Shown here piece after piece: positions 40,491 through 49,970 of a DNA stretch of 64,000 nucleotides. The position numbers were made by a program, and so were the translations under genes. The stretch comes from Latilactobacillus graminis DSM 20719 (GTDB taxonomy: Bacteria > Bacillota > Bacilli > Lactobacillales > Lactobacillaceae). Positions within the stretch are counted from its first letter, which is position 1. Each line of letters opens with the position of its first letter. The stretch lies in assembly GCF_001436415.1 (NCBI RefSeq), contig NZ_AYZB01000035.1:56906-120905 (forward strand). The letters run 5' to 3'. The notes under the pieces were generated by a model. It did no database searches, was not told the DNA's origin, and was given only the letters and a program-made list of their open reading frames with translations.

Positions 40491-43139
40491 TTAACGTGAT
40501 GCTTTTAAATCTGCGATTCGTTTTTCAACTGATTGGGATTGTTGTTCATAATCAGCTTGTTTGTCGCGTTCTTCTTGGACCACTTTTTCTGGTGCGTGGT
40601 CTGTGAAGCCTTTGTTTGACAACTTGCCCTGAGCACGTTTGATTTCACCGTCTAAACGTTTCAATTCACCTTCTAAACGGGCAATTTCTTCGTCTAAGTC
40701 AAGCAATTCAGCCAATGGCACATAAACTTCTGCACCACTGATAATGGCTGTCTTAGCCAATGCTGGTGCTGTTAAGCCTTCAGCAATTTCAAGTGATTTA
40801 GGGTGCACGAAGCGTTCGATGAAGTCTTGGTTCTGTTTAAAAATCGTCATTAATGGCGCAGCTTGAATGTTGACCAAGACATCAATTGCCTTGCTTAGTG
40901 GTGCATTGGCTTCGGAACGAATATTCCGGACACTTCTGATCAGATCGATTAACGCATTCATTTGCGTGGTTGCTTCTGGATCGTCTAATTCAGCGTGAAC
41001 TTCTGGATAAGCTGCATTGACAATTGAATCGCCAGTATGTGGCATACTTTGCCAGATTTCTTCCGTTACAAATGGCATCACTGGGTGTAATAGACGCAAT
41101 GTTTGGTCTAAAACATAAGCCAAGTTATAGCGTTTATTGGCAATGGCTGCTTGGTCGTCGCCGTAAAGGACTTCCTTCGCCATTTCAATATACCAGTCAC
41201 AGAAATCGTTCCAGATAAAGTTATACAATGTCCGGCCCGCTTCACCAAATTCGAAACTTGCATAAAGCCGTGTGACATCCGCCACCGTTTGGTTCAATTG
41301 GCTTAAGATCCATTTGTCCGTTAAATCAAGGTTAGCGGCATCTGGCATCTTAGTTGGGGCTGGTGTGTCTTCAAGGTTCATGATGACGAAACGACTTGCG
41401 TTCCAAATCTTATTGATGAAGTTCCAGGCAGCGTCCATCTTCGTGTAACTGAAGCGAACATCTTGGCCCGGTGTTGAGCCACTCGTTAAGAACCAACGTA
41501 AGGCATCGGCACCGTATTTTTCAATGACTTCCATTGGGTCAATCCCGTTGCCAAGTGATTTACTCATCTTACGGCCTTGTTCATCGCGGATTAAACCGTG
41601 AATGAGGACGTGTTCGAATGGGCGTTGTTCTGTAAATTCGAGACTTTGGAAAATCATCCGTGAGACCCAGAAGAAGATGATATCGTAACCAGTCACCAAC
41701 GTATTGGTTGGGAAGTAGCGCTTGAAGTCAGGCGCTTCTGTGTTTGGCCAACCCATTGTTGAAAATGGCCATAAGGCACTACTAAACCATGTGTCTAGCA
41801 CATCAGCATCTTGCGTCCAGTTTTCGATATCTTTTGGTGCTGCTTCACCGACATACATTTCTCCAGTTTGTTTATGGTACCAAGCTGGGATTTGGTGGCC
41901 CCACCATAATTGACGTGAAATGACCCAGTCATGAACGTTTTCCATCCATTGTGTAAAGGTATTTTCGAATCGTTCTGGTACAAAGTTCACCTTTTGATCA
42001 GTTGCTTGGTTTTTCAAAGCCATTTCAGCAAGTGGCTTCATCTTAACAAACCATTGCGTTGAAAGCCGGGCTTCAACTTGCACACCAGTCCGTTCAGAAT
42101 GACCAACACTATGCGTCATCGGGTCAACTTTGATCAAATAACCTTGTTCTTTTAGGTCAGCAACAATCGCTTTGCGCGCTTCAAAACGATCCATGCCGTT
42201 ATACTTGCCGGCATTTTCATTCATGCTGGCATCTTCGTTCATCACATTGATCCGTGGTAAGTCATGCCGATTACCAACTTCAAAATCGTTAGGGTCATGG
42301 GCTGGTGTAATCTTCAAAGCACCAGTACCGAAATCCTTATCGACATAGTGATCAGCGATAATGGGAATTTCACGATTCATTAATGGTAATGTGACCATCT
42401 TGCCAACAAGGTCAGCGTAACGTTCATCATCTGGATGCACAGCAATAGCAGTATCACCAGGTAATGTTTCCGGACGTGTTGTGGCAATTTCGATGCTGCC
42501 AGAACCATCCGTCAATGGATAGCTGACATGATAGAAGGCCCCTTCGTCATCTTGATGCAATACTTCGATGTCAGATAAAGCAGTCCGTGCTTTTGGATCC
42601 CAGTTGATGATGTATTCGCCACGATAGATTAAGCCCTTGTTGTATAAGGTAACAAAGACTTTCCGAACAGCGTCTGATAAGCCATCGTCCAATGTGAATC
42701 GTTCACGTGAATAATCAAGTGACAAGCCCATCTTAGCCCATTGTGCGTGAATGGTTGCAGCATATTCATCTTTCCAATCCCAGACTTGTTCGATGAATTT
42801 TTCACGGCCTAAATCGTAACGTGAAATCCCTTGTTCAGCTAATTTTGCTTCCACTTTAGCTTGGGTTGCGATGCCGGCATGATCCATCCCTGGCAACCAG
42901 AGCACATCATACCCTTGCATCCGCTTTTGACGGATTAACATATCTTGTAAGGTCGTATCCCAGGCATGGCCTAAATGGAGTTTCCCCGTTACATTTGGTG
43001 GTGGAATAACGATTGAATATGGTTTAGCATCTGGATTAGCGTTCGGCTTGAATAAATCAGCGTCTAACCAGTCTTGATAACGACCGGCTTCAACTTGGTT
43101 GGGATCATATTTGGTTGACATTTCTTTGTGATCTGTCAT
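40491..43139 (-). CDS. valS: Valyl-tRNA synthetase
   Basis: An 882-residue class I synthetase. HIGH motif HLGH (55-58, within [14 protein letters not shown]), KMSKS motif [11 protein letters not shown], an editing CP1 domain ([22 protein letters not shown]) and a C-terminal coiled-coil arm. The start at 43139 has AAAGGAG 8 bases upstream; a GTG three codons earlier is too close to that site. Preceded by a T-box. Confidence 0.97.
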   Translation of the reverse strand: MTDHKEMSTKYDPNQVEAGRYQDWLDADLFKPNANPDAKPYSIVIPPPNVTGKLHLGHAWDTTLQDMLIRQKRMQGYDVLWLPGMDHAGIATQAKVEAKLAEQGISRYDLGREKFIEQVWDWKDEYAATIHAQWAKMGLSLDYSRERFTLDDGLSDAVRKVFVTLYNKGLIYRGEYIINWDPKARTALSDIEVLHQDDEGAFYHVSYPLTDGSGSIEIATTRPETLPGDTAIAVHPDDERYADLVGKMVTLPLMNREIPIIADHYVDKDFGTGALKITPAHDPNDFEVGNRHDLPRINVMNEDASMNENAGKYNGMDRFEARKAIVADLKEQGYLIKVDPMTHSVGHSERTGVQVEARLSTQWFVKMKPLAEMALKNQATDQKVNFVPERFENTFTQWMENVHDWVISRQLWWGHQIPAWYHKQTGEMYVGEAAPKDIENWTQDADVLDTWFSSALWPFSTMGWPNTEAPDFKRYFPTNTLVTGYDIIFFWVSRMIFQSLEFTEQRPFEHVLIHGLIRDEQGRKMSKSLGNGIDPMEVIEKYGADALRWFLTSGSTPGQDVRFSYTKMDAAWNFINKIWNASRFVIMNLEDTPAPTKMPDAANLDLTDKWILSQLNQTVADVTRLYASFEFGEAGRTLYNFIWNDFCDWYIEMAKEVLYGDDQAAIANKRYNLAYVLDQTLRLLHPVMPFVTEEIWQSMPHTGDSIVNAAYPEVHAELDDPEATTQMNALIDLIRSVRNIRSEANAPLSKAIDVLVNIQAAPLMTIFKQNQDFIERFVHPKSLEIAEGLTAPALAKTAIISGAEVYVPLAELLDLDEEIARLEGELKRLDGEIKRAQGKLSNKGFTDHAPEKVVQEERDKQADYEQQSQSVEKRIADLKASR

Positions 43140-43179
43140 CTTCTTCACTCCTTTAATATATTGCGTTTAATGGCAAACA

Positions 43180-43409
43180 AAAAAGCATTCCTCACAATAG
43201 GACGAATGCTTTTTCGCGGTACCACCTAAATTAGGACTAGACTAGTCCCCAACTCATGATTTGTTAACGAACGAAATTGTCCGGTTAGCCCTACTTAATT
43301 TCAGGTTAACAGCTCACAAGCTACCGATTAATTGGTCATTGAAAGACGTCTCAGCCATGCATCTTCTCTCTAAACTAGTCCATTCTTAATCGCTCTTGTT
43401 CAACGCGTT
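43180..43409 (-). promoter_or_regulatory. T-box leader of valS
   Basis: TTAGGTGGTACCGCG occurs on the minus strand near 43215-43229, followed by a terminator stem AAAGCATTCGTCC/..GGAATGCTTTTTT (43181-43212). An AGAGAG stem I start and a GTT candidate specifier fit tRNA-Val sensing; the codon is a reading by eye, not a folding result. Confidence 0.9.
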
Positions 43410-43415
43410 GTTAAT

Positions 43416-43444
43416 AGTTTAGCTGAGTTAGTGGTAAACGTCAA
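43416..43444 (-). promoter_or_regulatory. Promoter of the valS T-box transcript
   Basis: TTGACG (43439-43444) and TAAACT (43416-43421) with 17-bp spacing on the minus strand. Confidence 0.8.
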
Positions 43445-43474
43445 TAGGAACTGATGGCCGAAGCCGTTAAGAAT

Positions 43475-44692
43475 TTATAGTAATTCAGCGATAATTTCTT
43501 CATCTTGATTCAAGAATTGTTCGCCAGCTTTAATTTCAGTAACTTTAATGCCAGCCAAAGAACGAGCAATTAAAGCATCAACATCAATCCGTTGTTCATA
43601 AAAGCGCGTCTTTTCCAAATTAGGTCGCGTTTTAGGTGCCGGGGGGGCAAAAATTGTACAGCAATCTTCAAATGGCATAATTGATAATTCATACGTATCG
43701 ATAGCTTTAGCAACATCAATGATTTCATTTTTATCCATAGTCGCTACTGGGCGTACGATTGGAGTAGCAGTCACATCATTGATAGCTAGCATACTTTCAA
43801 GCGTTTGTGAAGCCACTTGACCAACTGATTCGCCATTAAAAATAGCTAATCCTTGGCGTTTGGCCCGAATTTGATCCGTTAAACGCAACATCATCCGACG
43901 TTGAATTGTCATCAAGTATCCTTCGGGTACAGAATGCTTCACTTCTTCTTGAATTTCGGTAAATGGGACTTCGATAAACTTAATGCTACCGACGTACGGT
44001 ACTAACTTAGCCGTTAATTCCTTAGCCTTGTTCAAGGCGTTGTCGCTTGTATATGGTGGGCTAAAGAAATGGACCATTTCAATGTCGACCCCGCGTTTAA
44101 GGGTTAAATAACCGGCAACTGGTGAATCAATCCCGCCAGAAAGCATCAACATCCCCTTACCGGCAGAGCCGACCGGTAACCCACCAGCTCCCTGAATGAC
44201 TTGATTTGTCAAATAAATAGCATCTTGCCGGACCTCAACCCGCAATGTGATATCCGGATTTTTCATTTGAACTTCTAAGTCCGGCAGTTGATCAGATAAG
44301 TAGCCACCTAATTCACGGTTCATATCATTCGTGTCAAGGAAGAATTTATGATCTGAACGCCGAGTATTGACCTTGAAAGACATCCCTGGTTTCCCGATTT
44401 CTTGCATCATTGCCAAGGCAGTTTTCTTAACCGCATCTAAGTCGCGATCAACTTGGATACTTGGTGAAAAGTTTTGAATACCAAATACTTGGCGTAAGCG
44501 CGCAATCACCCCTTGGGCATCGTCACCGTTTAACACGATATGCATCCGATCACGTTTCGGATGAATTCGAAGTTGTTGATATTCATGGAGCGCCTTAGTG
44601 ACGTTTCCGTTTAACCGACCAATAAAATCGTTGCGGTTTTTCCCCTTTGTTGAAAGCTCGCCGTAGCGAACCATAATTTCAGTGTATTGCAT
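43475..44692 (-). CDS. thiI: tRNA 4-thiouridine synthase ThiI
   Basis: A 405-residue protein: ferredoxin-like and THUMP domains (1-165) for tRNA binding, then a PP-loop ATPase with SGGIDS (185-190). It lacks the C-terminal rhodanese domain of E. coli ThiI, as in other Firmicutes, where a dedicated cysteine desulfurase supplies sulfur. That desulfurase is the gene 24 bases upstream. Confidence 0.96.
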   Translation of the reverse strand: MQYTEIMVRYGELSTKGKNRNDFIGRLNGNVTKALHEYQQLRIHPKRDRMHIVLNGDDAQGVIARLRQVFGIQNFSPSIQVDRDLDAVKKTALAMMQEIGKPGMSFKVNTRRSDHKFFLDTNDMNRELGGYLSDQLPDLEVQMKNPDITLRVEVRQDAIYLTNQVIQGAGGLPVGSAGKGMLMLSGGIDSPVAGYLTLKRGVDIEMVHFFSPPYTSDNALNKAKELTAKLVPYVGSIKFIEVPFTEIQEEVKHSVPEGYLMTIQRRMMLRLTDQIRAKRQGLAIFNGESVGQVASQTLESMLAINDVTATPIVRPVATMDKNEIIDVAKAIDTYELSIMPFEDCCTIFAPPAPKTRPNLEKTRFYEQRIDVDALIARSLAGIKVTEIKAGEQFLNQDEEIIAELL

Positions 44693-44716
44693 ACCTATCT
44701 CCTTTTAAATGGTAGT

Positions 44717-45865
44717 TTACGAATTAATTTTTTTAAATCGCTCGTTGATTTGATCAAATGCCTTAATAAATACATCAGCTTCTTCAAGTGTATTATATTC
44801 ATCAAGTGACACCCGAATCGCACTCGTGGCAATCTTTTCATTGACGTGCATTGCTTTTAATGTACTTGACTCTGTTCCCTTTTTAGAGGAACAAGCGCTA
44901 GTTGTTGAGATGTAGATTTGATGCTCTTCAAACGCGTGCACCGTCGTCTCACCGCGCACACCCTTAATTGCAAAACACAGGATATGTGGTGCAAAGTCCG
45001 GAGTCAATTGTGAGAACATTACTGTTTTATCAGATTGACTAATATAATTGAATAGTCGTTCACGAATTGCAGCTTGCCGTTTCACCTTTTCAGGCTCATC
45101 TGCCAATAATAGACGTAGCGCTTTAGCCATAGCAGCAATAGCCGGCACGTTCTCAGTTCCAGAACGTAAATCATGTTCTTGACCCCCACCGGTTAAAAGT
45201 GGTGCTAAGTGACGGCCTCGTTTCTTGTATAAAATTCCAGTCCCCCGTGGGCCATGGAACTTATGTCCGGATAAGGTTACAAAATCAACACGTTCATTAA
45301 AAATCGCAGTTTGAATCCCTTTGCCAATTCCTTGAACCGCATCAACGTGGAAATGAACATTGGGATAGTCTTTCAAGATTTCAGCAACAGCTTCCAGCGG
45401 TTGGCACGTACCAATTTCATTATTGATTGCCATGATTGAAACTAAAATGGTATCCGGTCTAAGCGCTGCTTTTAAATCAGCAGGATTAATTCGACCAAAC
45501 TGATCAACCGGCAAATAAGTTACTTCAAAGCCTAACTTTTCAAGTTGTTGCATAGATTTAATGATTGCAGGGTGTTCGACAGTTGTCGTAATCAAATGCT
45601 TACCAAAGGCCCTTTTTTCAATGGCTGTTCCCTTTAGCACCCAATTATCGCCCTCTGTTCCGCCGCTGGTGAAGAAAATTTCATCGTGATCAACACCCAG
45701 TAAATCCGCAATTTGTTGCCGTGATTGTTCTAGAATGTGAAAGGCTTTTTCTCCGATGACGTGCAGACTAGATGGATTACCGAAAAATTGTTCACTAACT
45801 GCTTGGTATGTTTGGAGTGCGCCAGGCGCAATCTTAGTGGTGGCACTATTATCAAAATAAATCAT
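44717..45865 (-). CDS. Cysteine desulfurase (NifS/IscS-like), partner of ThiI
   Basis: A 382-residue PLP enzyme. Landmarks: FDNSATTKIAP, FTSGGTEGDNW, HVDAVQGIGK, the PLP lysine Lys202 in LSGHKFHGPRG, and the persulfide cysteine in TTSACSSKKG. It removes sulfur from cysteine for ThiI-dependent s4U (NifZ-type in B. subtilis). Adjacent to and cotranscribed with thiI. Confidence 0.94.
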   Translation of the reverse strand: MIYFDNSATTKIAPGALQTYQAVSEQFFGNPSSLHVIGEKAFHILEQSRQQIADLLGVDHDEIFFTSGGTEGDNWVLKGTAIEKRAFGKHLITTTVEHPAIIKSMQQLEKLGFEVTYLPVDQFGRINPADLKAALRPDTILVSIMAINNEIGTCQPLEAVAEILKDYPNVHFHVDAVQGIGKGIQTAIFNERVDFVTLSGHKFHGPRGTGILYKKRGRHLAPLLTGGGQEHDLRSGTENVPAIAAMAKALRLLLADEPEKVKRQAAIRERLFNYISQSDKTVMFSQLTPDFAPHILCFAIKGVRGETTVHAFEEHQIYISTTSACSSKKGTESSTLKAMHVNEKIATSAIRVSLDEYNTLEEADVFIKAFDQINERFKKINS

Positions 45866-45943
45866 ATCGAACCCTCTTACTAAAAATTAGTGTTTAACTT
45901 TGTATATTATAGCAAATTACTTTTCAAAGACAACTGATTACCC

Positions 45944-45984
45944 TTTAACAAAACAAATCCGAGACAAATGCGGCTTGTCTCGGA
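45944..45984 (-). terminator. Terminator after ezrA
   Basis: A perfect 10-bp stem (45975-45984 with 45958-45967) followed by a T-rich tail on the minus strand, between ezrA and the desulfurase gene. Confidence 0.75.
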
Positions 45985-46003
45985 CTGATGAGCATCTAAA
46001 AGA

Positions 46004-47716
46004 CTAACGAGTGCTGTCTGATTTTTGTTCGTAGTAAGTTTTTTCGACTTGCGTATAAGCACCGGGATCGACTTTTTCAAGCGCAGTTGCCAATAAGTCA
46101 ACTGCTTTAGCATAGTCATATTCTTGATTGAAAATAGTCTGGGCAGAAACACATGCCGCTTGAATCGCGGGAAAATCAGTGCGATACCGATTAGCATATT
46201 GCAATAACTGTTCCGTAAGCATCGCACTGTCAATTAATGTCTCAGTTTCAGCCCTTAATTCATCTAAATCTTCCTGAACTAAAATTAATTGTTTAGCAAT
46301 CTCGTCTAGATTAATCTTAATTTGATTTAAATCATGGTTCAATTTTTGAATTTCATCTGATACTACGAAAAAGAAATCTAAATATTTCTTTTGTAAGCCA
46401 GGTAAATTAACTTTTTCAACCGTACGTTTCAAGTTTCTTAGCTCAAGTTCAAACTGATGTAAATTTTCGTTAGCAACGACTTCGCCTTGGTGTAAGTTAG
46501 CAACTTGGTCATGAATAGCTTGCTGCTGTTTTTCAACAGCTGTCAGCCGGGTCTCAATTCCAGCTAAATCTTCGGCAATTGCAGTGTATACTGCTTCGTG
46601 TTTAGCAATTTTAGCTTGATGGCCTTCAATTAAAACCTTTTCTGCACCAATTTGCTTTTGCAGTTGCTTAGTCGTTGCCAATTCATCATGCGTTAAGGCA
46701 TAGCTCTGATTGAGATGATCTAATTCCAATAATAACTCATGATTTTGCCCCTCAGCATGTTGGACAAACTTTGCGATGATTGGCAACTGTGTCGTAACAT
46801 TTTGCTTAGCAGTCATTTCGGCTTCCAATTGATCATATAACCGGTCAATTCCATTGGCAATTTCATCGTTGTTCGCTTCAACTGAACCAATGTCTAAATC
46901 ACTCAACAAGGCCGTACTCTTATCGAGTTGATCCATTAAGTGTTGTTGTTTAACTTCAATCTGACGATCATCAAATTGATAATCGTCATTTAACATCTGT
47001 TGATAAGTATCATTAATTTCAACTAGTTGTTCAGGGAATTCATTTGCTAATTCATTATATCGTTTAGGTATTCGCTTCATCTGATCTTCTAATTGCGTTG
47101 TTTCAGCAATTAACTTCTGTAAAATCACTTTGGCGCCCAAATGATCACCGGCTGTCGTTAACGCGTTAGCCTGATCAAAATCAATTTCTAAGCGACCTAA
47201 AGTTGCCTCCAACGCATCAAGTGCAGGTCCAAATGAAAAGCTCTTAGTCAGTAGTCGTTTGCGTAATTGTTGATATTGATCTCTTAATTGCTGAATCTTT
47301 TGGCGCGTATCGGCTTCATTTGCTAGTAAGTTTTCCAACGCGTCTTGAACATCAAGTAAGTCTTGGTCAGTTTCAGTCAAGTAAGCTCGCAATTGTTTTA
47401 AAATTCGCGCGACTTGAATAAAATTATATTTATGGTTGGCTGTTTCCGCTTCAAACAGATAACTTTCAATCGTACTGAAATTGTGGTTGGTCAACTGCTC
47501 ATATTGTTTTTGCCACCGTTCAAAATTTTGTAAGCTCTCACCGGTTAAATGTAACGAGCGGAGTTTTGTCAGGCGTTCCGGAATCGGTAACGCCATCAAG
47601 TCACCTTTATGCGCTTCTAGTTGCTTAATTTGTCTGACAAAATAACGTTGATAAAAAACAACACCTAAGTAGCCAATTAGTGCAACGACTACGATTCCAA
47701 TGAGAATGTAAAACAT
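46004..47716 (-). CDS. ezrA: Septation ring formation regulator EzrA
   Basis: A 570-residue protein with one N-terminal membrane segment (about 3-24) and a long array of spectrin-like coiled coils, ending near a YDYAKAVDLLATALEKVDPGAY segment typical of EzrA. It regulates FtsZ ring assembly and links division to wall synthesis in Firmicutes. Position next to rpsD, divergently, is conserved in lactobacilli. Confidence 0.95.
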   Translation of the reverse strand: MFYILIGIVVVALIGYLGVVFYQRYFVRQIKQLEAHKGDLMALPIPERLTKLRSLHLTGESLQNFERWQKQYEQLTNHNFSTIESYLFEAETANHKYNFIQVARILKQLRAYLTETDQDLLDVQDALENLLANEADTRQKIQQLRDQYQQLRKRLLTKSFSFGPALDALEATLGRLEIDFDQANALTTAGDHLGAKVILQKLIAETTQLEDQMKRIPKRYNELANEFPEQLVEINDTYQQMLNDDYQFDDRQIEVKQQHLMDQLDKSTALLSDLDIGSVEANNDEIANGIDRLYDQLEAEMTAKQNVTTQLPIIAKFVQHAEGQNHELLLELDHLNQSYALTHDELATTKQLQKQIGAEKVLIEGHQAKIAKHEAVYTAIAEDLAGIETRLTAVEKQQQAIHDQVANLHQGEVVANENLHQFELELRNLKRTVEKVNLPGLQKKYLDFFFVVSDEIQKLNHDLNQIKINLDEIAKQLILVQEDLDELRAETETLIDSAMLTEQLLQYANRYRTDFPAIQAACVSAQTIFNQEYDYAKAVDLLATALEKVDPGAYTQVEKTYYEQKSDSTR

Positions 47717-47873
47717 TCAAAGACACACCCTTTTACGATTTAAATCAGATTTGTTAGTCCGTTCATCCACTTCAATTCATTAAACTATGTTTGATTATAG
47801 CATGAATAAGATAACGGTTCAGCAATTATTCGTGATAAACTTTAGAAATAATGTCATTTTAACTTGAATCTGC

Positions 47874-47903
47874 TTGACGTTTTTGTATGCCATACGCTAT
47901 ACT
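47874..47903 (+). promoter_or_regulatory. Promoter of rpsD
   Basis: TTGACG (47874-47879) and TATACT (47898-47903) with 18-bp spacing. Confidence 0.8.
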
Positions 47904-47910
47904 AACCCTT

Positions 47911-48086
47911 GTGTAAAATAATGCAGCAGTAAACGGTAAAGCCGTCAACAGTTCATTTGCCCAGAAATTTGGTTCAATTGTGTAACCTTGCGGCTGCGAA
48001 GGTGAAGATTGTCAATAAGTGGACTGAACGATTACTAAGTTTACATCGGATTATTTTACTCCAAAACATTTATTGGAGGATTTTTT
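47911..48086 (+). promoter_or_regulatory. Long structured leader of rpsD, probable S4 autoregulatory site
   Basis: About 175 nt lie between the promoter and the rpsD ATG, without a credible ORF. They contain a GCAGC/GGCTGC long-range pair and a small ACGG-TAAA-GCCGT hairpin. S4 represses its own mRNA through such leaders in Bacillus; the same is inferred here. Confidence 0.55.
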
Positions 48087-48692
48087 ATGTCACGTTATAC
48101 AGGTCCCAAGTGGAAACTTTCACGTCGTTTAGGAATTTCATTATCAGGTACAGGTAAAGAACTTGCCCGTCGTCCTTACGCCCCAGGCCAACACGGTAAC
48201 GATCGTCGCGGTAAGATTTCAGAATATGGTTTACAATTAAGTGAAAAACAAAAACTTCGTTTAATGTATGGTTTAACAGAACGCCAATTCCGGAACTTAT
48301 TTGCTCGCGCTGGTAAAATCCGCGAAGGTAAACATGGTGTTAACTTGATGATTTTACTAGAACAACGGTTAGACAACATTGTTTATCGTTTAGGCTTAGC
48401 AAGTACTCGTGCCCAAGCTCGTCAATTAGTCAACCATGGTCACGTTACTGTTGATGGCAAGCGTGTTGATATTCCTTCATACGAAGTAAAACCTGGTCAA
48501 GAAATTTCAATCCGTGAAAAATCAAAGAACCTTGTTATCATTAAGGATGCCATCGAAAGTACTGTTGGCCGTCCTTCATTCGTTAGCTTTGATGCTGATA
48601 CAATGAAAGGCTCACTTGTTCGCTTACCTGAACGTTCAGAATTAGAACCAGAAATTGACGAAGCCTTAATCGTTGAATTCTACAACAGATAA
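48087..48692 (+). CDS. rpsD: Ribosomal protein S4
   Basis: A 201-residue 30S assembly protein: [25 protein letters not shown] at the N-terminus, [30 protein letters not shown], and the S4 RNA-binding domain ([39 protein letters not shown]). No zinc cysteines. TTGGAGG precedes the ATG. Confidence 0.98.
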   Translation: MSRYTGPKWKLSRRLGISLSGTGKELARRPYAPGQHGNDRRGKISEYGLQLSEKQKLRLMYGLTERQFRNLFARAGKIREGKHGVNLMILLEQRLDNIVYRLGLASTRAQARQLVNHGHVTVDGKRVDIPSYEVKPGQEISIREKSKNLVIIKDAIESTVGRPSFVSFDADTMKGSLVRLPERSELEPEIDEALIVEFYNR

Positions 48693-48711
48693 GCTGTTAT
48701 CTGTTCAACAA

Positions 48712-48740
48712 AAAGTCAGACTGCGGTCTGGCTTTTTTTA
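48712..48740 (+). terminator. Terminator after rpsD
   Basis: A 10-bp stem (48712-48721 with 48726-48735), TGCG loop, and seven T. Confidence 0.88.
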
Positions 48741-48765
48741 TTGTTTCATTTTACAATTTTTGTTC

Positions 48766-48801
48766 CAAAAAACGCGTACCCGCTAAAAACGAGTACGCGT
48801 A
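48766..48801 (-). terminator. Terminator after the DUF1054 gene
   Basis: An 11-bp stem (48790-48800 with 48772-48782, one mismatch) followed by six T on the minus strand. Confidence 0.8.
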
Positions 48802-48807
48802 CAAATA

Positions 48808-49413
48808 TTATTTAGCTTGAATGATCGTATATAATGGTACCATTTGTAGCAAGGTGGTTTGAATATCAGCCATCAAGGCGTTTGGCGTATCAAATAACCG
48901 ATTATTTTGGTAATACACTTTACCGAGCAACCACTCTCCTTTTTTTGTTTTAGCAAATTTAGTTTGTACTAACTGCAAATTTTCAGCTGACAGCGGAAAT
49001 TTTTGTTTAGTCATATGATCGTAACTCAAATCATAGTCGGCAAATTTTTTAAGCATTTTTTCTGATTGAGCTGCCAGTACCGGTACATAATCTAATTTAT
49101 TTGGCATCTCGGCCATCAATGCAAACCAAACGAAGATCCGATCATCCCAAAAACCAATCTCAAAATGCGGCAACATCTTATAACCGCGTGAACTTTCACT
49201 TAACGCCAACCAAGTATTCATCGGCGGATTTTTGGAGCGCCGTAAGTGTTTGGCAATATGTAATGACCATTCTCGGTCAGTTTCTTGTGCTAACATAGTT
49301 TGCAACTGTTCGCCTAGCGTTTCAAACTTAGGATCAAGTTCTGTATAAATTTTATGCAGACGTCCTTTTAAAGTCGGGTCAGCAAAAACTTTAAAATCAG
49401 CTCGTGTAAACAT
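48808..49413 (-). CDS. DUF1054 family protein (YktB-like)
   Basis: A 201-residue cytosolic protein with the DUF1054 pattern: FTRADFKVFADPTLKGRL near the N-terminus, HIAKHLRRSKNPPMNTWLALS and PHFEIGFWDDRIFVWFA in the middle. Function unknown. The ATG at 49413 has GGAGG six bases upstream; the upstream in-frame extension would run into the divergent gene. Confidence 0.9.
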   Translation of the reverse strand: MFTRADFKVFADPTLKGRLHKIYTELDPKFETLGEQLQTMLAQETDREWSLHIAKHLRRSKNPPMNTWLALSESSRGYKMLPHFEIGFWDDRIFVWFALMAEMPNKLDYVPVLAAQSEKMLKKFADYDLSYDHMTKQKFPLSAENLQLVQTKFAKTKKGEWLLGKVYYQNNRLFDTPNALMADIQTTLLQMVPLYTIIQAK

Positions 49414-49483
49414 CTTTTTCCTCCAACGTGATATACTTAGGGTTAATTCTAATATAGCATAATTCAGAAATGAGGTGACCATT

Positions 49484-49927
49484 TTGTCAGAGAATGATCA
49501 ATTACAACAACATCTAGATAGTGCAATCCATGGGGCGCCCCAAACCAATCCTGATGAACGGCGGCGCTATCTCGGTTCTTTACGGGAACGGGTTTTTTTA
49601 GCCATCACGAATCAAGAACTCGCAACTGCCCAAGGAGTTTTTGAAAAGCACCTTGCTGACTTTAAACCCTATTCAGTTTTATTAAACGGGAAGAATCCTG
49701 CGGCCACTAACTATTTAGCGGCATTATCAACCCACGCAATTCCGTTCACTCTGGTCAATAATGCAACTGCCAGGACTGAGCCAGACGCGTTCGGCCTTTT
49801 GGTAGTCGCCAAAGACGCAATTAACTGTAAAAAGATTACCCTTACGACTAAATATACCGTTGATCAATCTACTAATAAAAACGAAATATCCAAAAAGAAG
49901 GGGTTCTTAAAACAACTCTTTGATTGA
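49484..49927 (+). CDS. DUF1694 family protein (YueI-like)
   Basis: About 147 residues. SENDQLQQHLDSAIHGAPQTNPDERRRYLGSLRERVFLAIT is the DUF1694 N-terminus. Function unknown. The start is a TTG at 49484 with GAGGTG six bases before; a GTG at 49475 overlaps that RBS. Divergent from the DUF1054 gene, with a shared short promoter region. Confidence 0.86.
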   Translation: MSENDQLQQHLDSAIHGAPQTNPDERRRYLGSLRERVFLAITNQELATAQGVFEKHLADFKPYSVLLNGKNPAATNYLAALSTHAIPFTLVNNATARTEPDAFGLLVVAKDAINCKKITLTTKYTVDQSTNKNEISKKKGFLKQLFD

Positions 49928-49933
49928 CCTTCC

Positions 49934-49967
49934 AAAAATTCCAGACAATAATTTGTCTGGAATTTTT
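49934..49967. terminator. Bidirectional terminator between DUF1694 gene and gshF
   Basis: A 14-bp perfect stem (49934-49947 with 49954-49967), A5 on the left and T6 on the right, between convergent genes. Confidence 0.88.
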
Positions 49968-49970
49968 TGT

